Positions 27,201-34,180 of a stretch of 64,000 nucleotides of DNA are shown here, piece after piece. The notes beneath the pieces were generated by a model. The model was not told the DNA's origin and did no database searches. It saw only the letters and a list, made by a program, of their open reading frames with translations. The stretch covers positions 17,378,698-17,442,697 of the forward strand of contig CM037860.1 in assembly GCA_021292105.1 (NCBI GenBank), given 5' to 3'. The stretch is from Anadara kagoshimensis (lineage: Eukaryota > Mollusca > Bivalvia > Arcoida > Arcidae). The stretch's first letter is position 1, and each line of letters opens with the position of its first letter. The position numbers and the translations under genes are program-made.

Positions 27201-30200
27201 TCTGTGCTTCACAGCTGTGTTGGCCTTATAAAGTGTTCCCAAAAATGATTTTTTGAAACATTGCTATCTGTAAACTTTTGAGTTTATAATGTTTGTGATG
27301 TTCTTATAGAAAATGATCAGTTTATTTCATATTTAATTTTATCACTATAGTAGATTCCCTAATAATAATAGCACCTTTTTGGTCTAGAATTAATATTCAA
27401 AATTCACATGTTCATTTGAGCATTCCCTTTTTCGGATTTTGGTCAATTTGTAATAGTTGAACCCCTCTTAGTTTGCTTATGATGTTTAAACATTCACTTA
27501 TCACCTGGAAAACACTTATTTTACAATAGCAAGTATTTCTTGAAATCCAATGTTTTGTTAAACTTCTGTTTTATGAAATTCTGTCAATATTTTGTAGATT
27601 TTCATCATGTTCTTAATAAATAAATTTAGGTCATACTATAATGGCTTAGTTACTTTAAGGAAAGATTGGATTTTTATAATCTATCCATTATTGGTTTTTA
27701 AATGAAAGTTCTTAACTTTTTCCTTTATCTTATTTTCCAAATATTTCACTTCACCTGTCACCATTTGATTTTTATGCACTGATTTGACTACACACAACAT
27801 AGTGCAATAAATTACCACTTCTAACAAATTCTACAAGAAGTTTTGTTTTGTTCATTTCAATAAATGTGTATAGTAATTGATTTTTTGCATCGTGAACATG
27901 CACGCATAGAAAAGAGGGGATAAACACTGATAGCAAAGATGTAGGCATTTGATGTATACAAATTTAATAAACTATTTACATATTAATTTTGAATATTTGT
28001 GAGCTTGAAAAAAAAAAACCAGAATTTTAATTTACTTTTTAGAAAAGAAAAATTATATGCCATATGTAATAATTTAAAGTGTGCAATATATCATATTATA
28101 CATTAATTCAATGTATATTGAAATTATCACATATATATGTTGATATTTGAATCAAAAATTTATTTTTAAACCTGTGGCTGTTTGCTTATTTTCAAAATGC
28201 TTTATCCTGCTTAGCTACTACCTGATTGAAAACAAGGTCCTGTTAAAGAAACTACCCAGGTCCCACCTAAGCTACTACCTGATCGAAATTAAGTCCCTGT
28301 TTTCATCTACAAACTTGATTGAAACCAAGGTCCTGATTAAGGTAATGCCCAATTGAAAACAAGGCAGTGTTTAAGCTACAACTTGATTGAAAACAAGGTT
28401 CTTTTTAGCTACTGCTCGATCGAAAACAAGGCCCTACTTTCTGCTGCAACTTGATTGGAAGCAATGTTCTGTTTAGCCACTGCCCGATCAAAAACAAGGC
28501 CCTAATTTCTGCTGCAACTTGATTGAAAGCAATGCCCTGTTTCTGCTGCAACTTGATTGAAAACAATGCCCTGTTTAAGCTACTACCTGGTTGAAAACAA
28601 AGCCCTGCTTACGCTACCGCCTGGTTGAAAAAAGACCCTGATTATGCTACTGCCTGACTGAAAAAATACCCTGCTTACAGCTACAGCCTGATTGAAAACA
28701 AAGTTCTGCTTTATATAATTAGCTACTATGTGTTCATTGTACCTTCATTATCTGAATATTTGTATTTTGGTCTACTAACTTTGTGTTTTTATATTTATAT
28801 GCAGATACATTGGTTTGTCTTGGATAATATAATCTATAATACTCGTATATTAATGAAGTACACGTAAGACATTGTAAAATGTGCATCTTTTTGTTTTGTT
28901 TTTTTAATTTTCTTTACCTATTTATTAACCATCTGTTTTTATTTTTTTATCTTTCAGAATTCTATAGATAGGACAAAAAATTCTAATTCCGACAGTAGTA
29001 AGAAAAATGCAATTAAATGTTCACCATGGAAACATGGTTTTGTACAGTTTTTAAGAAAGAAGAAATCAGGTCAAGGTTACAGAACTGTTTCCCATAACAA
29101 CAATGACTCGTTAAGTGTTAATCATCATTCTACAAGCCATCCAAGCACAGCAGGAACCACCCGAAATGGCCATACAGCGACCTCATATACTCGCTCACTT
29201 CTGTCATCACAAGGGGAAGACAACAGCGGGGAAATGGAGACCCAATTTACATCCTCACCTCTTCCTACTTACTCTGGTTTGTAGTTTCTTCCTTTTTTAT
29301 TTTTATGTATGTACGTAACTGTTTATGAGGGACTTAAGTCATGCAAATGAAAGTGAACAATATTCAAGTCTAAAACATCTACAAATAAAGAACAATTAAT
29401 TCCAGGTAAAACATGTCACACTACAGTGAAACTTCAAGTGCTTTTGATTTTGACTTGTTCAAAGCTCTTGGTTGGTTTAAGTTTTTGATTTTGAAGAAGT
29501 TATAAAAAAAATCTTTGGATTAAATAATGATTTTGAATTATCCCTGGAATTTGAAGAAACAATGCCTAAGTAATCATAAATCTTCTGTATTTATTCTTAG
29601 GTAACAAAAGCCTTACTTTGTTTAACTGACCTTAATATGTTCCTCATATTCAGGGTATAAACTAAAATGACAGTTTATTAAGCTTTTTTATATGACCAGT
29701 TTTTAAAAAAGTGCAATCTATTATGTTTGAATATTTTGAAAAATTACAATACATTAATTGCTATACAGTCAAACCTGTCTATAAATGCCACCCAAAGGAA
29801 CCAACAAAAGTGGTCTTTATGGGCAGATGGTCCTCATATATAGAGGTTCGAATACCCTGAATAAAGAGCAATTGAGATAACATTTAATGGCCTTTAAAAG
29901 CAGGTGACCCATATATAGTGGCGGCCTTTTTTAGGCAGGTTTTACTGTAATTTTATCTTATTTGTATACATATACCCAATATTTAGCATTTGTGCTTATA
30001 GCCATGCTTTATATCATCTTCATTCATTCATCATTTGTTCAATGTTATTCATGTTTGTCATCATTCCCCATATCATATAATTTCTAAACATATATACTTA
30101 TTGATTGTCATAATTTCAATAAAAAGAAAGCAAGTAAAATTTTGGTTTCTGATAATTCAAATAACTTAGTTCAGCCAGTAACAATGGTGGGCATGTGTGG

Positions 30201-32869
30201 CTAAATTGTTGATGCCACTTACTCAGGATTCAATGGTCCCGGCATATACCAGCAAAAAATCTAGAGATAGACTTGGATCCTGTCCGATGAGAGGTCATCT
30301 TTTCTCAGTTACTGCACAGCAATAAGATGGGATGAGCACTTGCCATATGTGCTGTTAGGCTCCAAAAAACACACTTATAACACAACAAATATTTATGTTT
30401 AATGTAAAGGCCTTCTCTTCTGGATTTACCTTAATATTTGGGATAGATGAATATTCACAATTTTTATAGTAAATGAGCAACAATGAAAAAAAAAATCTTA
30501 GTGGAAATGTCCGACATATTATTTCGAGATAAGATTTCAGAAAAAAGACATATATATCATTGTAACAAATATTTTGTACAATATATTCTTATAAAATAAA
30601 TCAATATTTGAGCTTCAAATTATGTTCTTGATAAAACATTCAAATAAATACTACTATCACCATAGTAACAGAATCACTGAAGTTGTCAAAGTTGCTATCC
30701 CCAAATTCCAGTGAAAACATTATCCCATGTATAGACTACTTTTTCTATATTCATTACACATTCTTTTTTTTTATCATATAAATTTTGTGTCTTCATATTT
30801 TTTATGTTTTAATTTTTCTTTTATTTTATCACTTTTTTCATGGCAGATGCGCTTGAAATTCGTTCTTCACCTTTACCAGGTCACTCACCGACTCCTACTA
30901 CCACTAAAGTATTTGACTTCACTGTAATTACCGCAGAATCACCACAAGCTAAGTCGTGCCTTCTTAGCTGGAAAGGTTGTCGTGAATGTACATTCAGTGA
31001 TGACCAATTGTCTGACGATGATGTAAGTTGACACAGACCTCATGATTGATAACGGGTCAGTTTGATTTAATTAACAGTCACTTTGATTTAACTGTTGGTC
31101 AGTTTTATTTATATATATCACTGGTTAGTTTGAAGTAGTGTTTGGATATTGTAGTTAGGTCACATGTTACTATGATTTACATCACGACTGTTTGATTTTT
31201 ATCACTGGTTAGTTATATGGATTGATTAATATATTTTGGGGTTGATAAATAGAATGGGATACTTAAGAACTAATTAACATCTACCCCTGGTATCTCAATG
31301 AATACCTAATTCACAGACTGTAGTTCACATGCGGAAAAACATATCATAAAATGGCAAAGCCACCGAGTGATATATTAGCCACATGTAAACCATGACCATT
31401 TAATATCACGGGCTAGCTTGGTTTACTGTAGTTCACATGTGGAAGAACATATCATGAGATGGCAAAGCCACCAAATGATATATTAGTGGCATATCAACGA
31501 CGATCCTTTAATATCACAGGCTAGCTTGGTTTACATTGAGGGTTATGTTGGTTTATTATCACACATTAGTTAGATTAATATCATGGGTTAGTTTTATGAC
31601 AATTTTATTTTCAAGTCACTTATTCCCACTGAACTGTTAAAACACTTATTTTGAATGTTACTGCATGCATTATAAATCACTTGCACACACGTAATCACTA
31701 ATGATTGTCATTTACAAATGGTCATAAAGTGATTGACCTTCACTGTCGATGAATAACCTTCACCTACATTGAATGATTTTCACGTATTTGCATGCAAGGA
31801 AAGAAGCCAGAATTACCAAGAAAGATGAAAAATAAAAAATATACATATTTTTATTAGAATTTTTATATTTTCACAACCTGTTTTTATGATATGAAAAAGA
31901 AGAATGAAAATGTACAATTTTGAAAAGATTTTGCAGAATTACAAAGAAGATTTTTTATTTCTTACTGTAATGTCTGTGCCTTTATGAACCATTGGTTGCA
32001 CATCCTTAGACCTTGTCAGTTTTAACTACTAAACCACTGTGTCAACAGATTAATTATCTTTGGTGCATTCACTTCTTAATTTCTGCACTATTGAAAATTA
32101 CTTTGAAACAATTAGCATGAACATTTAGCATGTATGTTTAGTTTAGTTATTTAGAGTTATCAGTTTGTGGTTTACCGTATTTATAAACTATCACAAAATA
32201 CATTGGCTTATCATGTAGTGTTCATAATAGCTTTGCAATTACATTTTGGAACAAGATCATGCTAAATCATATTTATATCATATTTAAAACAAAGAAAAAG
32301 AAACATTCTATTTGTACAGGTTATGTATTTGGTCCCTTGCAAAGTGGAAAATCTTAATTAGAAGAGTTAAAAGGTCAACAACATAAATTATGTTAAGTCT
32401 TTAAGCCAAATAGACTCCACTCATTTATAAATACTTATAGATTGAGTTGTAGCTAAACTAGAAAATTATCCTTCTGGAGACATTTATTGTAAAGTAGGTT
32501 AACGGTTAATGTCATTGAGACATATATTGTAAAGAAGGTTAATGGTCAATGCCATAGTTACATTTATTGTCAAGTAGGTTAAAGGTCAATGTCATGGATA
32601 TAAATAAGAGAGAAAGGTTAGAGTTGCGGGCAGATACACAACTAGACAAACTAAAATCAGATCTCATTCAATTCTGGGGATGTAAAAAAAGCAATACATT
32701 TTATATATCTTGACATTTTTGATAAATCAAAATGTGTTTTTCATTTCAGGGCAGTGAATGTACTTTTCGATTAGAACAGAGTGTAGATGTTGCAATTAAA
32801 ACATCAATGGCCATCAAGAGTGTTCAAGATGCCAAGTCTTACAGTGCTTATAAATATGCACATACTTGA
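1201..32869 (+). CDS. CAMK/AMPK-related Ser/Thr protein kinase, C-terminal 1073 residues (12 exons; HUNK-like?)
   Basis: Joined exons: 1201-1346, 3529-3683, 7764-7893, 9853-9864, 11933-12043, 13879-14072, 15719-17310, 19298-19440, 21066-21190, 28958-29276, 30847-31022, 32750-32869. All have AG/GT borders, and every codon split at a junction rejoins in frame to a TGA at 32867. The first exon holds kinase subdomain IX (GIILYAMVVGKLPF) and the second the end of the kinase lobe, with the usual late Arg (EPSQEKRL). The third resembles the UBA/KA-like segment that follows the kinase domain in AMPK-related kinases. The remaining ~930 residues are rich in Ser, Asp, Asn and basic clusters and are probably disordered. 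Residue numbers in the exon entries count from the first complete codon at 1202. The N-lobe and catalytic loop lie upstream of the window. From remembered sequences the end of the catalytic domain and the following segment look most like HUNK, but TSSK and NIM1 also share features, so only the superfamily is firm. Confidence 0.85.
1447..3184 (+). mobile_element. Helentron/pearl-like non-autonomous element, copy 1
   Basis: It begins TTAGCTCACCTGAGCC, followed by a hairpin (GGCTCAGATGAGC). It ends TCAGGTGAGCGTTAAGG then the palindrome GGCCCATGGGCC and CTCTTGTT. GCTCACCTGA (5') and TCAGGTGAGC (3') form a subterminal inverted repeat. There are no visible target duplications. Inside are a (GTCGTCC)-type short repeat, a conserved ~550-bp head and a tandem core of six ~145-bp units (about 2090-2940). 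This layout (short inverted repeats, 3' hairpin, tandem core, no duplication, T-rich target) fits elements called pearl in bivalves and HINEs. Placement among Helentrons is inferred. Confidence 0.7.
2090..2940 (+). repeat. Tandem ~145-bp core array of element copy 1
   Basis: Six units, each with GGTTCAAAGGTCAAGGTCA, TTAATTATCTCAAAAACTAT, TTTTTGTATAGGCATGTATA and ATCATTTTGATATATGAAT in order. Units are nearly identical in the middle of the array and diverge at the edges, as in unequal-exchange arrays. Confidence 0.9.
3529..3683 (+). CDS. Kinase exon B: subdomain X-XI, end of the kinase domain
   Basis: The acceptor is ATTGACAG and the donor CAG/GTATGG. It encodes residues 50-100 and completes Gly49. 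It contains CKDLLNKLIEPSQEKRL and HQWV, the usual 'L..LL.PD...R....HpW' ending of protein kinase domains, then a His/Phe/Pro-rich linker. The invariant subdomain XI Arg is present (EKR). Confidence 0.9.
4350..4515. repeat. Degenerate ~32-42-bp tandem repeat
   Basis: About five imperfect units of the type CTGTCAAAACTGAACC-TGAGTAAACTAAAA. Confidence 0.65.
4803..5035. repeat. Array of palindromic CAACC-NNNN-TGGTTG units
   Basis: About eight units, spaced roughly 25-35 bp, each containing CAACCTCAGTGGTTG or a variant, so each can form a small hairpin. They are separated by GACCTTTT or GACGTTGAC linkers. It is open on the minus strand over 100 codons only because the repeat lacks stops. Confidence 0.8.
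6880..7090 (+). repeat. Dispersed repeat family E, copy 1
   Basis: Shares CCTCATGCAAAGTATTTCCC, CACTACTGATGAG and TCTAGTGCTGT, in the same order and spacing, with 46864-47080. It is a ~200-bp dispersed element of unknown class. Confidence 0.75.
7764..7893 (+). CDS. Kinase exon C: UBA/KA-like helical segment
   Basis: The acceptor is TTCTATTGCAG and the donor GTAATC. The exon encodes residues 101-143 and ends on the first base of codon 144. VIDELSEIMKLSRDKVAETV followed by SAMFNMMMDSK has the pattern of the UBA-like domain after the catalytic domain of AMPK-related kinases ('hitAtYhLL'), where it modulates kinase activity. The assignment rests on pattern and position. Confidence 0.85.
9015..9212. 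mobile_element. MITE family A copy, 198 bp
   Basis: Perfect 15-bp inverted ends TACAGTAAAACCTTG / CAAGGTTTTACTGTA, TA at both outer edges. Non-coding. Confidence 0.85.
9366..9683. mobile_element. MITE family B copy 1, with internal triplication
   Basis: Ends CCCCGGTTTCACAATCATT and AATGATTGCGAAACTGGGG are inverted repeats, followed inward by matching AACTGAGATTTTCCCTAAC / GTTAAGAAATATCTTTG. A ~30-bp internal motif (ATTCAGGAATTTAAGGTG) is present three times in a row (9469-9558); the relative at 60946 has it once and in the opposite orientation. Confidence 0.8.
9853..9864 (+). CDS. Kinase exon D: 12-nt microexon (E-F-A-A)
   Basis: Twelve bases, AATTTGCCGCTG, sit between a T-rich acceptor (GTGTCTTATAG) and a perfect donor (GTAAGT). 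The microexon enters and leaves in the same phase as its neighbours. Including it reads ...E-K-E-F-A-A-G-V...; skipping it reads ...E-K-G-V... with no frame change. It lies between the UBA-like segment and the basic tail. The evidence is splice sites and phase only, without transcript support. Confidence 0.6.
10180..10305. repeat. Short inverted-repeat element (possible MITE)
   Basis: CTGAATTTATTGGGTGA and TCACCCAATAAATTCAG face each other over ~125 bp, with more flanking complementarity. Single copy in the window. Confidence 0.5.
11228..11400. repeat. Family C dispersed repeat, diverged copy
   Basis: Shares ATACCACATGATTA, ATCATATCAGTTCATGTTTT and AACGTTTTCCAAAA with the family C element at 23521-23713. 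Its right end is not clear. Confidence 0.55.
11933..12043 (+). CDS. Kinase exon E: basic cluster RHRHKKRRPK
   Basis: The acceptor is TTGTGTTTTCAG and the donor GTAAAT. It encodes residues 149-184, starting GVFDVDYTSFVEKK and running into a His/Arg/Lys cluster (RHRHKKRRPK) and TDKDKDG. This could serve as a nuclear localisation or acidic-lipid/protein docking site. It enters with two bases completing Gly148 and leaves with one base of Ser185. Confidence 0.85.
12310..12470 (+). repeat. Two copies of a ~100-bp segment
   Basis: CTCCAGTTTCCCCCACCTGA...CAATATAAATGAAA occurs twice (about 12311 and 12408). It resembles the tail of the SINE next door (CTCGATATAAGTGAAATA), so these may be partial SINE tails. 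Confidence 0.65.
12566..12893 (+). mobile_element. tRNA-derived SINE (family S2), copy 1
   Basis: The head is a tRNA-like promoter: CAGTTGGTGGAGTGCTCAC (A box) and GATCCTGGGTTC (B box). The body contains GCATTTAGAAATGAAAGTCA and the tail ends in CAATCAATCAATAAATC. The same head, body and tail occur on the other strand at 20254-20560. Confidence 0.85.
13531..13790 (+). repeat. Hairpin-headed dispersed repeat (family H), copy 1
   Basis: Starts with a CCCCGCCTTATGAAGAAAGAGGGG stem-loop-like head, then a CTGTCC/TTCC short repeat, then CTCCAAAACTGAAG and CACAAAACTTGATG. Similar layout at 15361 and 22281. Confidence 0.55.
13879..14072 (+). CDS. Kinase exon F: tail with Arg-rich cluster
   Basis: The acceptor is TATTTTCAAACAG and the donor ATT/GTAAGT. 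It encodes residues 186-249. It begins with an acidic/Ala-Glu-His segment, then FDFKALCSTPSWLGTE and a second basic cluster (ERRRSRRRRH). No known domain is recognised. Codon phase matches both neighbours. Confidence 0.85.
14295..14592 (+). mobile_element. tRNA-derived SINE (family S1)
   Basis: The tRNA-like head has an A box GTGGCCTAGTGGTTAAGG and B box GGGTTCGATCCC. The body contains CCTTGAGCAAGACACTT, a motif common in metazoan SINEs, and a conserved GATGGACAGGCGTCCC region. It ends in a short (ACTTTA) tail near 14573-14592. Confidence 0.9.
15361..15625 (+). repeat. Hairpin-headed dispersed repeat (family H), copy 2
   Basis: The head CCCTCAAATTATTTGAGGAGGG is a palindrome, followed by CTGTCTGTCCGTCTG, a body with GACCTTGAATGAAGGTCATA, and an end with CTCTCAAGAGACAG, another palindrome. 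Confidence 0.6.
15719..17310 (+). CDS. Kinase exon G: long disordered Ser/Asp-rich tail exon (530 codons)
   Basis: The acceptor is GGTATTTTTTCAG and the donor GTAAGT. It encodes residues 250-779 and ends on two bases of Arg780. It opens near a third basic cluster (TRRSLRRRSTRKRRSIS, 15821-15877) offering RRxS-type sites. It continues with a threefold degenerate repeat around HDSCPDSAD, HDWPDSGHDS and HNWSESKQDS (16168-16352), a Cys-containing segment (CSKYDTSCAQCSRL), and late motifs CSRRLSLEADS and LARIESFHSDDFDSL that look like phosphorylation or 14-3-3 sites. There is no recognised fold. An antisense open frame inside this exon is taken as a shadow. Confidence 0.92.
17311..19297 (+). other. 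Kinase intron, 2.0 kb
   Basis: A dispersed repeat containing GGAGGTAACCAGAGTGCCCC lies at 17455-17580. The rest is AT-rich with no supported exon. Confidence 0.6.
17455..17580 (+). repeat. Dispersed GGAGGAAACC-type repeat (family G), copy 1
   Basis: Contains GGAGGTAACCAGAGTGCCCC and CCATTGACCTTTGGCAA. The same ordered motifs occur near 39325-39510 (minus) and 62320-62480 (plus). Confidence 0.55.
19298..19440 (+). CDS. Kinase exon H: copy 1 of a tandemly amplified exon
   Basis: The donor is AGAGAG/GTAAGT. Two acceptors are in frame: CACGTTACAG at 19297, and the more pyrimidine-rich TTTGTTGTTTAG at 19333, which would shorten the exon by 36 nt. Both complete codon 780 as Arg. The longer form encodes residues 781-827, including SGSDGPGDRGSNLED, a Ser/Gly/Asp-rich stretch like the rest of the tail. 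The last 100 bases plus donor recur five more times downstream; those copies are not in phase. Confidence 0.75.
19497..20210 (+). repeat. Five further tandem copies of exon H 3' part plus donor and intron flank
   Basis: The block starting AGTGATGGTCCAGGAG begins at 19341 (the exon) and again at 19497, 19653, 19809, 19958 and 20103, with period 156 then 149 and 145. Each copy keeps the exon-derived 100 bases and a GT donor (GTAAGT or GTTAGT). Most also carry a TTTACAG or CTGTAG acceptor about 33 bases upstream; in the last copy the AG is changed to CCTG. Using those acceptors, an exon would be 133 nt and enter in phase 0, which does not match the incoming phase of exon G or of a preceding copy's donor, and chained reading meets TAG. 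The copies are therefore treated as a minisatellite born from an exon rather than as usable exons. Confidence 0.85.
20254..20560 (-). mobile_element. tRNA-derived SINE (family S2), copy 2
   Basis: Read on the minus strand, the head is TAGCTCAGTTGGTAGAGTAC (A box) and GGTTTGAACCCTAG (B box). The body GCATTTAGAAATGAAAGTCA and tail CTCAATATAAGTGAAATATT match copy 1 at 12566. Confidence 0.88.
21066..21190 (+). CDS. Kinase exon I: poly-Thr tail exon
   Basis: The acceptor is TTGTTATTTTTAG and the donor CAG/GTGTGA, weaker than the others. It encodes residues 829-869: DEESSDLVIKG, a Lys/Asn segment and six Thr in a row from an (ACA)n tract. It enters with two bases completing Asp828, as exon H requires, and leaves in phase 0. 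The ACA tract could vary in length between individuals. Confidence 0.8.
21329..21360. repeat. (CA)n microsatellite
   Basis: About 15 CA dinucleotides, followed by an A-run. Confidence 0.95.
22281..22530 (+). repeat. Hairpin-headed dispersed repeat (family H), copy 3
   Basis: The head TATACCCCTGTAAACA...TTTAAAGGGTGTATA is an inverted repeat, followed by CTGTCTGTCCATCC and CTGTCTGTCT tracts, then a body with GAGACAATGTGTCTC. Confidence 0.55.
22917..22983. repeat. Perfect 32-bp tandem duplication
   Basis: The unit starting AGGAAAAAATTTAGAGAC occurs twice with no differences, so it is recent. Confidence 0.85.
23064..23196. repeat. (ATTTT)n pentanucleotide microsatellite
   Basis: About 130 bp of imperfect ATTTT/TTTTA repeats. 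Confidence 0.9.
23521..23713. mobile_element. Family C inverted-repeat element, 193 bp
   Basis: GGGGTTCTGCGCTGTACCAT at the left and TTGTGGTACACAGTAAACCCC at the right are imperfect inverted repeats of about 24 bp. Non-coding, MITE-like. Confidence 0.7.
24201..24264. repeat. (ATTG)n microsatellite
   Basis: About 15 tetranucleotide units. Confidence 0.9.
24419..24640. repeat. Direct duplication of ~113 bp
   Basis: TATGTAATTATGG...GAATGATTCTCAGTTT occurs twice in tandem with about 85% identity by eye. Confidence 0.75.
25244..25417. mobile_element. Family C inverted-repeat element, 174 bp
   Basis: Perfect 14-bp inverted ends CCAGTGTACCACAT / ATGTGGTACACTGG; the internal CTCCAATGGGAATAATTGTT is shared with 57866-58050. 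Confidence 0.8.
28205..28715. repeat. Minisatellite, ~35-45-bp units
   Basis: About thirteen degenerate units of CTACTACCTGATTGAAAACAAGGCCCTG type, with differing lengths. Confidence 0.85.
28958..29276 (+). CDS. Kinase exon J: basic patch and Ser/Thr/His-rich tail
   Basis: The acceptor is TTATCTTTCAG and the donor G/GTTTGT. It encodes residues 870-975 in phase 0 and ends on one base of Asp976. It contains CSPWKHGFVQFLRKKKSG, a short hydrophobic-basic motif that could be a membrane or partner contact, followed by a Ser/Thr/Asn/His-rich stretch. No stop occurs in this frame across 319 bases. Confidence 0.8.
29277..30846 (+). other. Kinase intron, 1.6 kb
   Basis: Holds a MITE family A copy (29764-29949). 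A segment near 30180-30365 looks like a dispersed repeat but has no second copy in the window. The rest is AT-rich. Confidence 0.6.
29764..29949. mobile_element. MITE family A copy, 186 bp
   Basis: Ends TACAGTCAAACCTG / CAGGTTTTACTGTA. Internal GTCTATAAATGCCACCCAA and CTTTATGGGCAGATGG are shared with 36532-36695. Confidence 0.85.
30847..31022 (+). CDS. Kinase exon K: Pro/Thr-rich to Cys/acidic segment
   Basis: The acceptor is CACTTTTTTCATGGCAG and the donor GAT/GTAAGT. It encodes residues 977-1034: SSPLPGHSPTPTTTKVFDFT, then CLLSWKGCRECTFSDDQLSDDD. The compact Trp/Cys-containing stretch is unlike the low-complexity tail and may be a conserved C-terminal motif. Phases match both neighbours. 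Confidence 0.85.
31318..31534. repeat. 108-bp direct tandem duplication
   Basis: CTGTAGTTCACATG...GGCTAGCTTGGTTTAC occurs at 31318-31425 and 31426-31534, with scattered differences. Confidence 0.9.
32475..32605. repeat. Three ~42-bp units
   Basis: GACATTTATTGTAAAGTAGG plus TTAATGGTCAATGTCAT repeated three times. Confidence 0.75.
32750..32869 (+). CDS. Kinase exon L: last coding exon and stop
   Basis: The acceptor is TGTTTTTCATTTCAG. It encodes residues 1035-1073, GSECTFRLEQ...YKYAHT, then TGA at 32867-32869. The C-terminus has the helical pattern SVDVAIKTSMAIKSVQDAKSY. Together with exon K it forms the part of the tail most likely to be folded. The 3' untranslated region follows directly. 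Confidence 0.85.
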   Translation, partial: GSECTFRLEQSVDVAIKTSMAIKSVQDAKSYSAYKYAHT

Positions 32870-33480
32870 CAGGAAGTGAAAGGAATGCTGGGAAGAAGAC
32901 TGAACTTGTACCTCTAACAGAGTGACTTGGAATGTTGGGATATGAACATATTAGTCTTGATCCCTGCAGTGTTTGTAAGCAGAAGGCAGAAAAGCTTGTC
33001 AGTTACATCTTGGAATACAAGTTTTATTGTGTCTTCTGAGACTTGTTATATATAATCCTTAAGGAAAACACAAGAGTATTTTTACAGTTCTAAAACAATT
33101 TTTGCCATTGGTTTAGAGATTCTAGAAATTATAGATTTTGATAAGAAAAAATAGATACCAAATTATAAATATTTTCTAAAATTGTTTCCTATTTAAATCT
33201 GTCCATCCTTCTCTTTATCCTTAATCAACATTCTTAAAACATTTTATCTAAATGATTTTAAACATTTTGATTTTATCTTTGCTATATTAATGATGAATAT
33301 AAAACCATATACACCATAAAGAATATTGCAGTTGTCATGGAAATGTTTTGATTTGAAGGTGGTAAATATTGTGAAGAACCTTTTTTGCTGATGTAACAGA
33401 TATAAGTTGTCCACAATCTGATGTCAAAGTAGACAGGGAGGGTAACTGTAACCAATAAAGTGTGAGCTGATGTGATTATT
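32870..33480 (+). other. 3' untranslated region of the kinase gene (end uncertain)
   Basis: AT-rich sequence without an open frame follows the stop codon. The first plausible poly(A) signal in a good position is AATAAA at 33454-33459, which lies inside a MITE-like repeat (33402-33563). The true end cannot be fixed from sequence and may be further downstream. Confidence 0.5.
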
Positions 33481-33563
33481 TACATACAGCGATATGCTAC
33501 TTACACCTATGTGAATGTGTTATTTATATAAACACTCTGCCATCAGATATTGGACAGCTCATA
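33402..33563. mobile_element. MITE family D copy, in the kinase 3' UTR
   Basis: Left ATAAGTTGTCCACAATCTGAT and right ATCAGATATTGGACAGCTCAT are imperfect inverted repeats matching the element at 1020-1148; both carry AATAAA. Confidence 0.65.
33454..33459 (+). promoter_or_regulatory. Candidate poly(A) signal AATAAA within a MITE
   Basis: AATAAA occurs about 585 bases after the kinase stop codon. The same hexamer occurs at the equivalent place in the related element at 1020-1148, so the element family carries it. Confidence 0.4.
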
Positions 33564-34180
33564 AGAAAATTATTATTGGAATCTTGAGACAATAACCAAT
33601 ACAAAATCATCAAGGAAATGTAGCCATAGTTTCTGAACTGTGGTAAATCACCAATTTAAGTTGCAAAAAAACTCTGCAAAACAGATAGATTTTCAAAAAA
33701 TTCTGCTATTGCCCCAAAAACTTAATTTATAGCTGCAAAGTTTTTTCTCAGTATGAAATTACACAAAAATTACTGGCTACCTCTATGATTATTTCAGTAA
33801 AATTTTAGGGTCCTTGAATAATTTAAAATGGGCAAAATTCAAAATGTGGGGTAATTACATTTAATAGTGAATTTTAGAAGTAAAATTCTGGACAAAAAAT
33901 TATTCAGTCATTTACCTTATTATATTAACCTTTTTATTTTGGCAATGCAGCTGTGCAATTTAAATGTGTTATTGACATTTTTATAATTAAAACTGTTTAA
34001 AGCTTAAAGCATGCTTTATGATAAACATTTTAATCATTTATTAAACATGTTACATTTAGGTTCAATTTCATCTCTCCATTAAGGTAAATTTTATTGAAGA
34101 ATGCCTTTGAAACCAATCAAACCTTTACTGCAATCATTGTTATTTGATCCTGTATGTAAAATGCTTTCGGACTTATCAGT

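Larger units (their letters stand above)
21191..28957 (+). other. Kinase intron, 7.8 kb, the largest in the window
   Basis: It holds a (CA)n (21329-21360), a family H repeat (22281-22530), (ATTTT)n (23064-23196), two family C elements (23521-23713, 25244-25417), (ATTG)n (24201-24264), a 113-bp duplication (24419-24640) and a minisatellite (28205-28715). I see no exon in it. Confidence 0.7.
31023..32749 (+). other. Kinase intron, 1.7 kb
   Basis: Contains a 108-bp direct duplication (31318-31534) and a ~42-bp triplicate (32475-32605). The rest is AT-rich, unremarkable. Confidence 0.65.

Noticed and set aside
30180-30365. SINE-like segment (GGATTCAATGGTCCCGG, GATGAGCACTTGCC)
   Set aside because: No clear A/B boxes or second copy in the window, so not listed as a feature.
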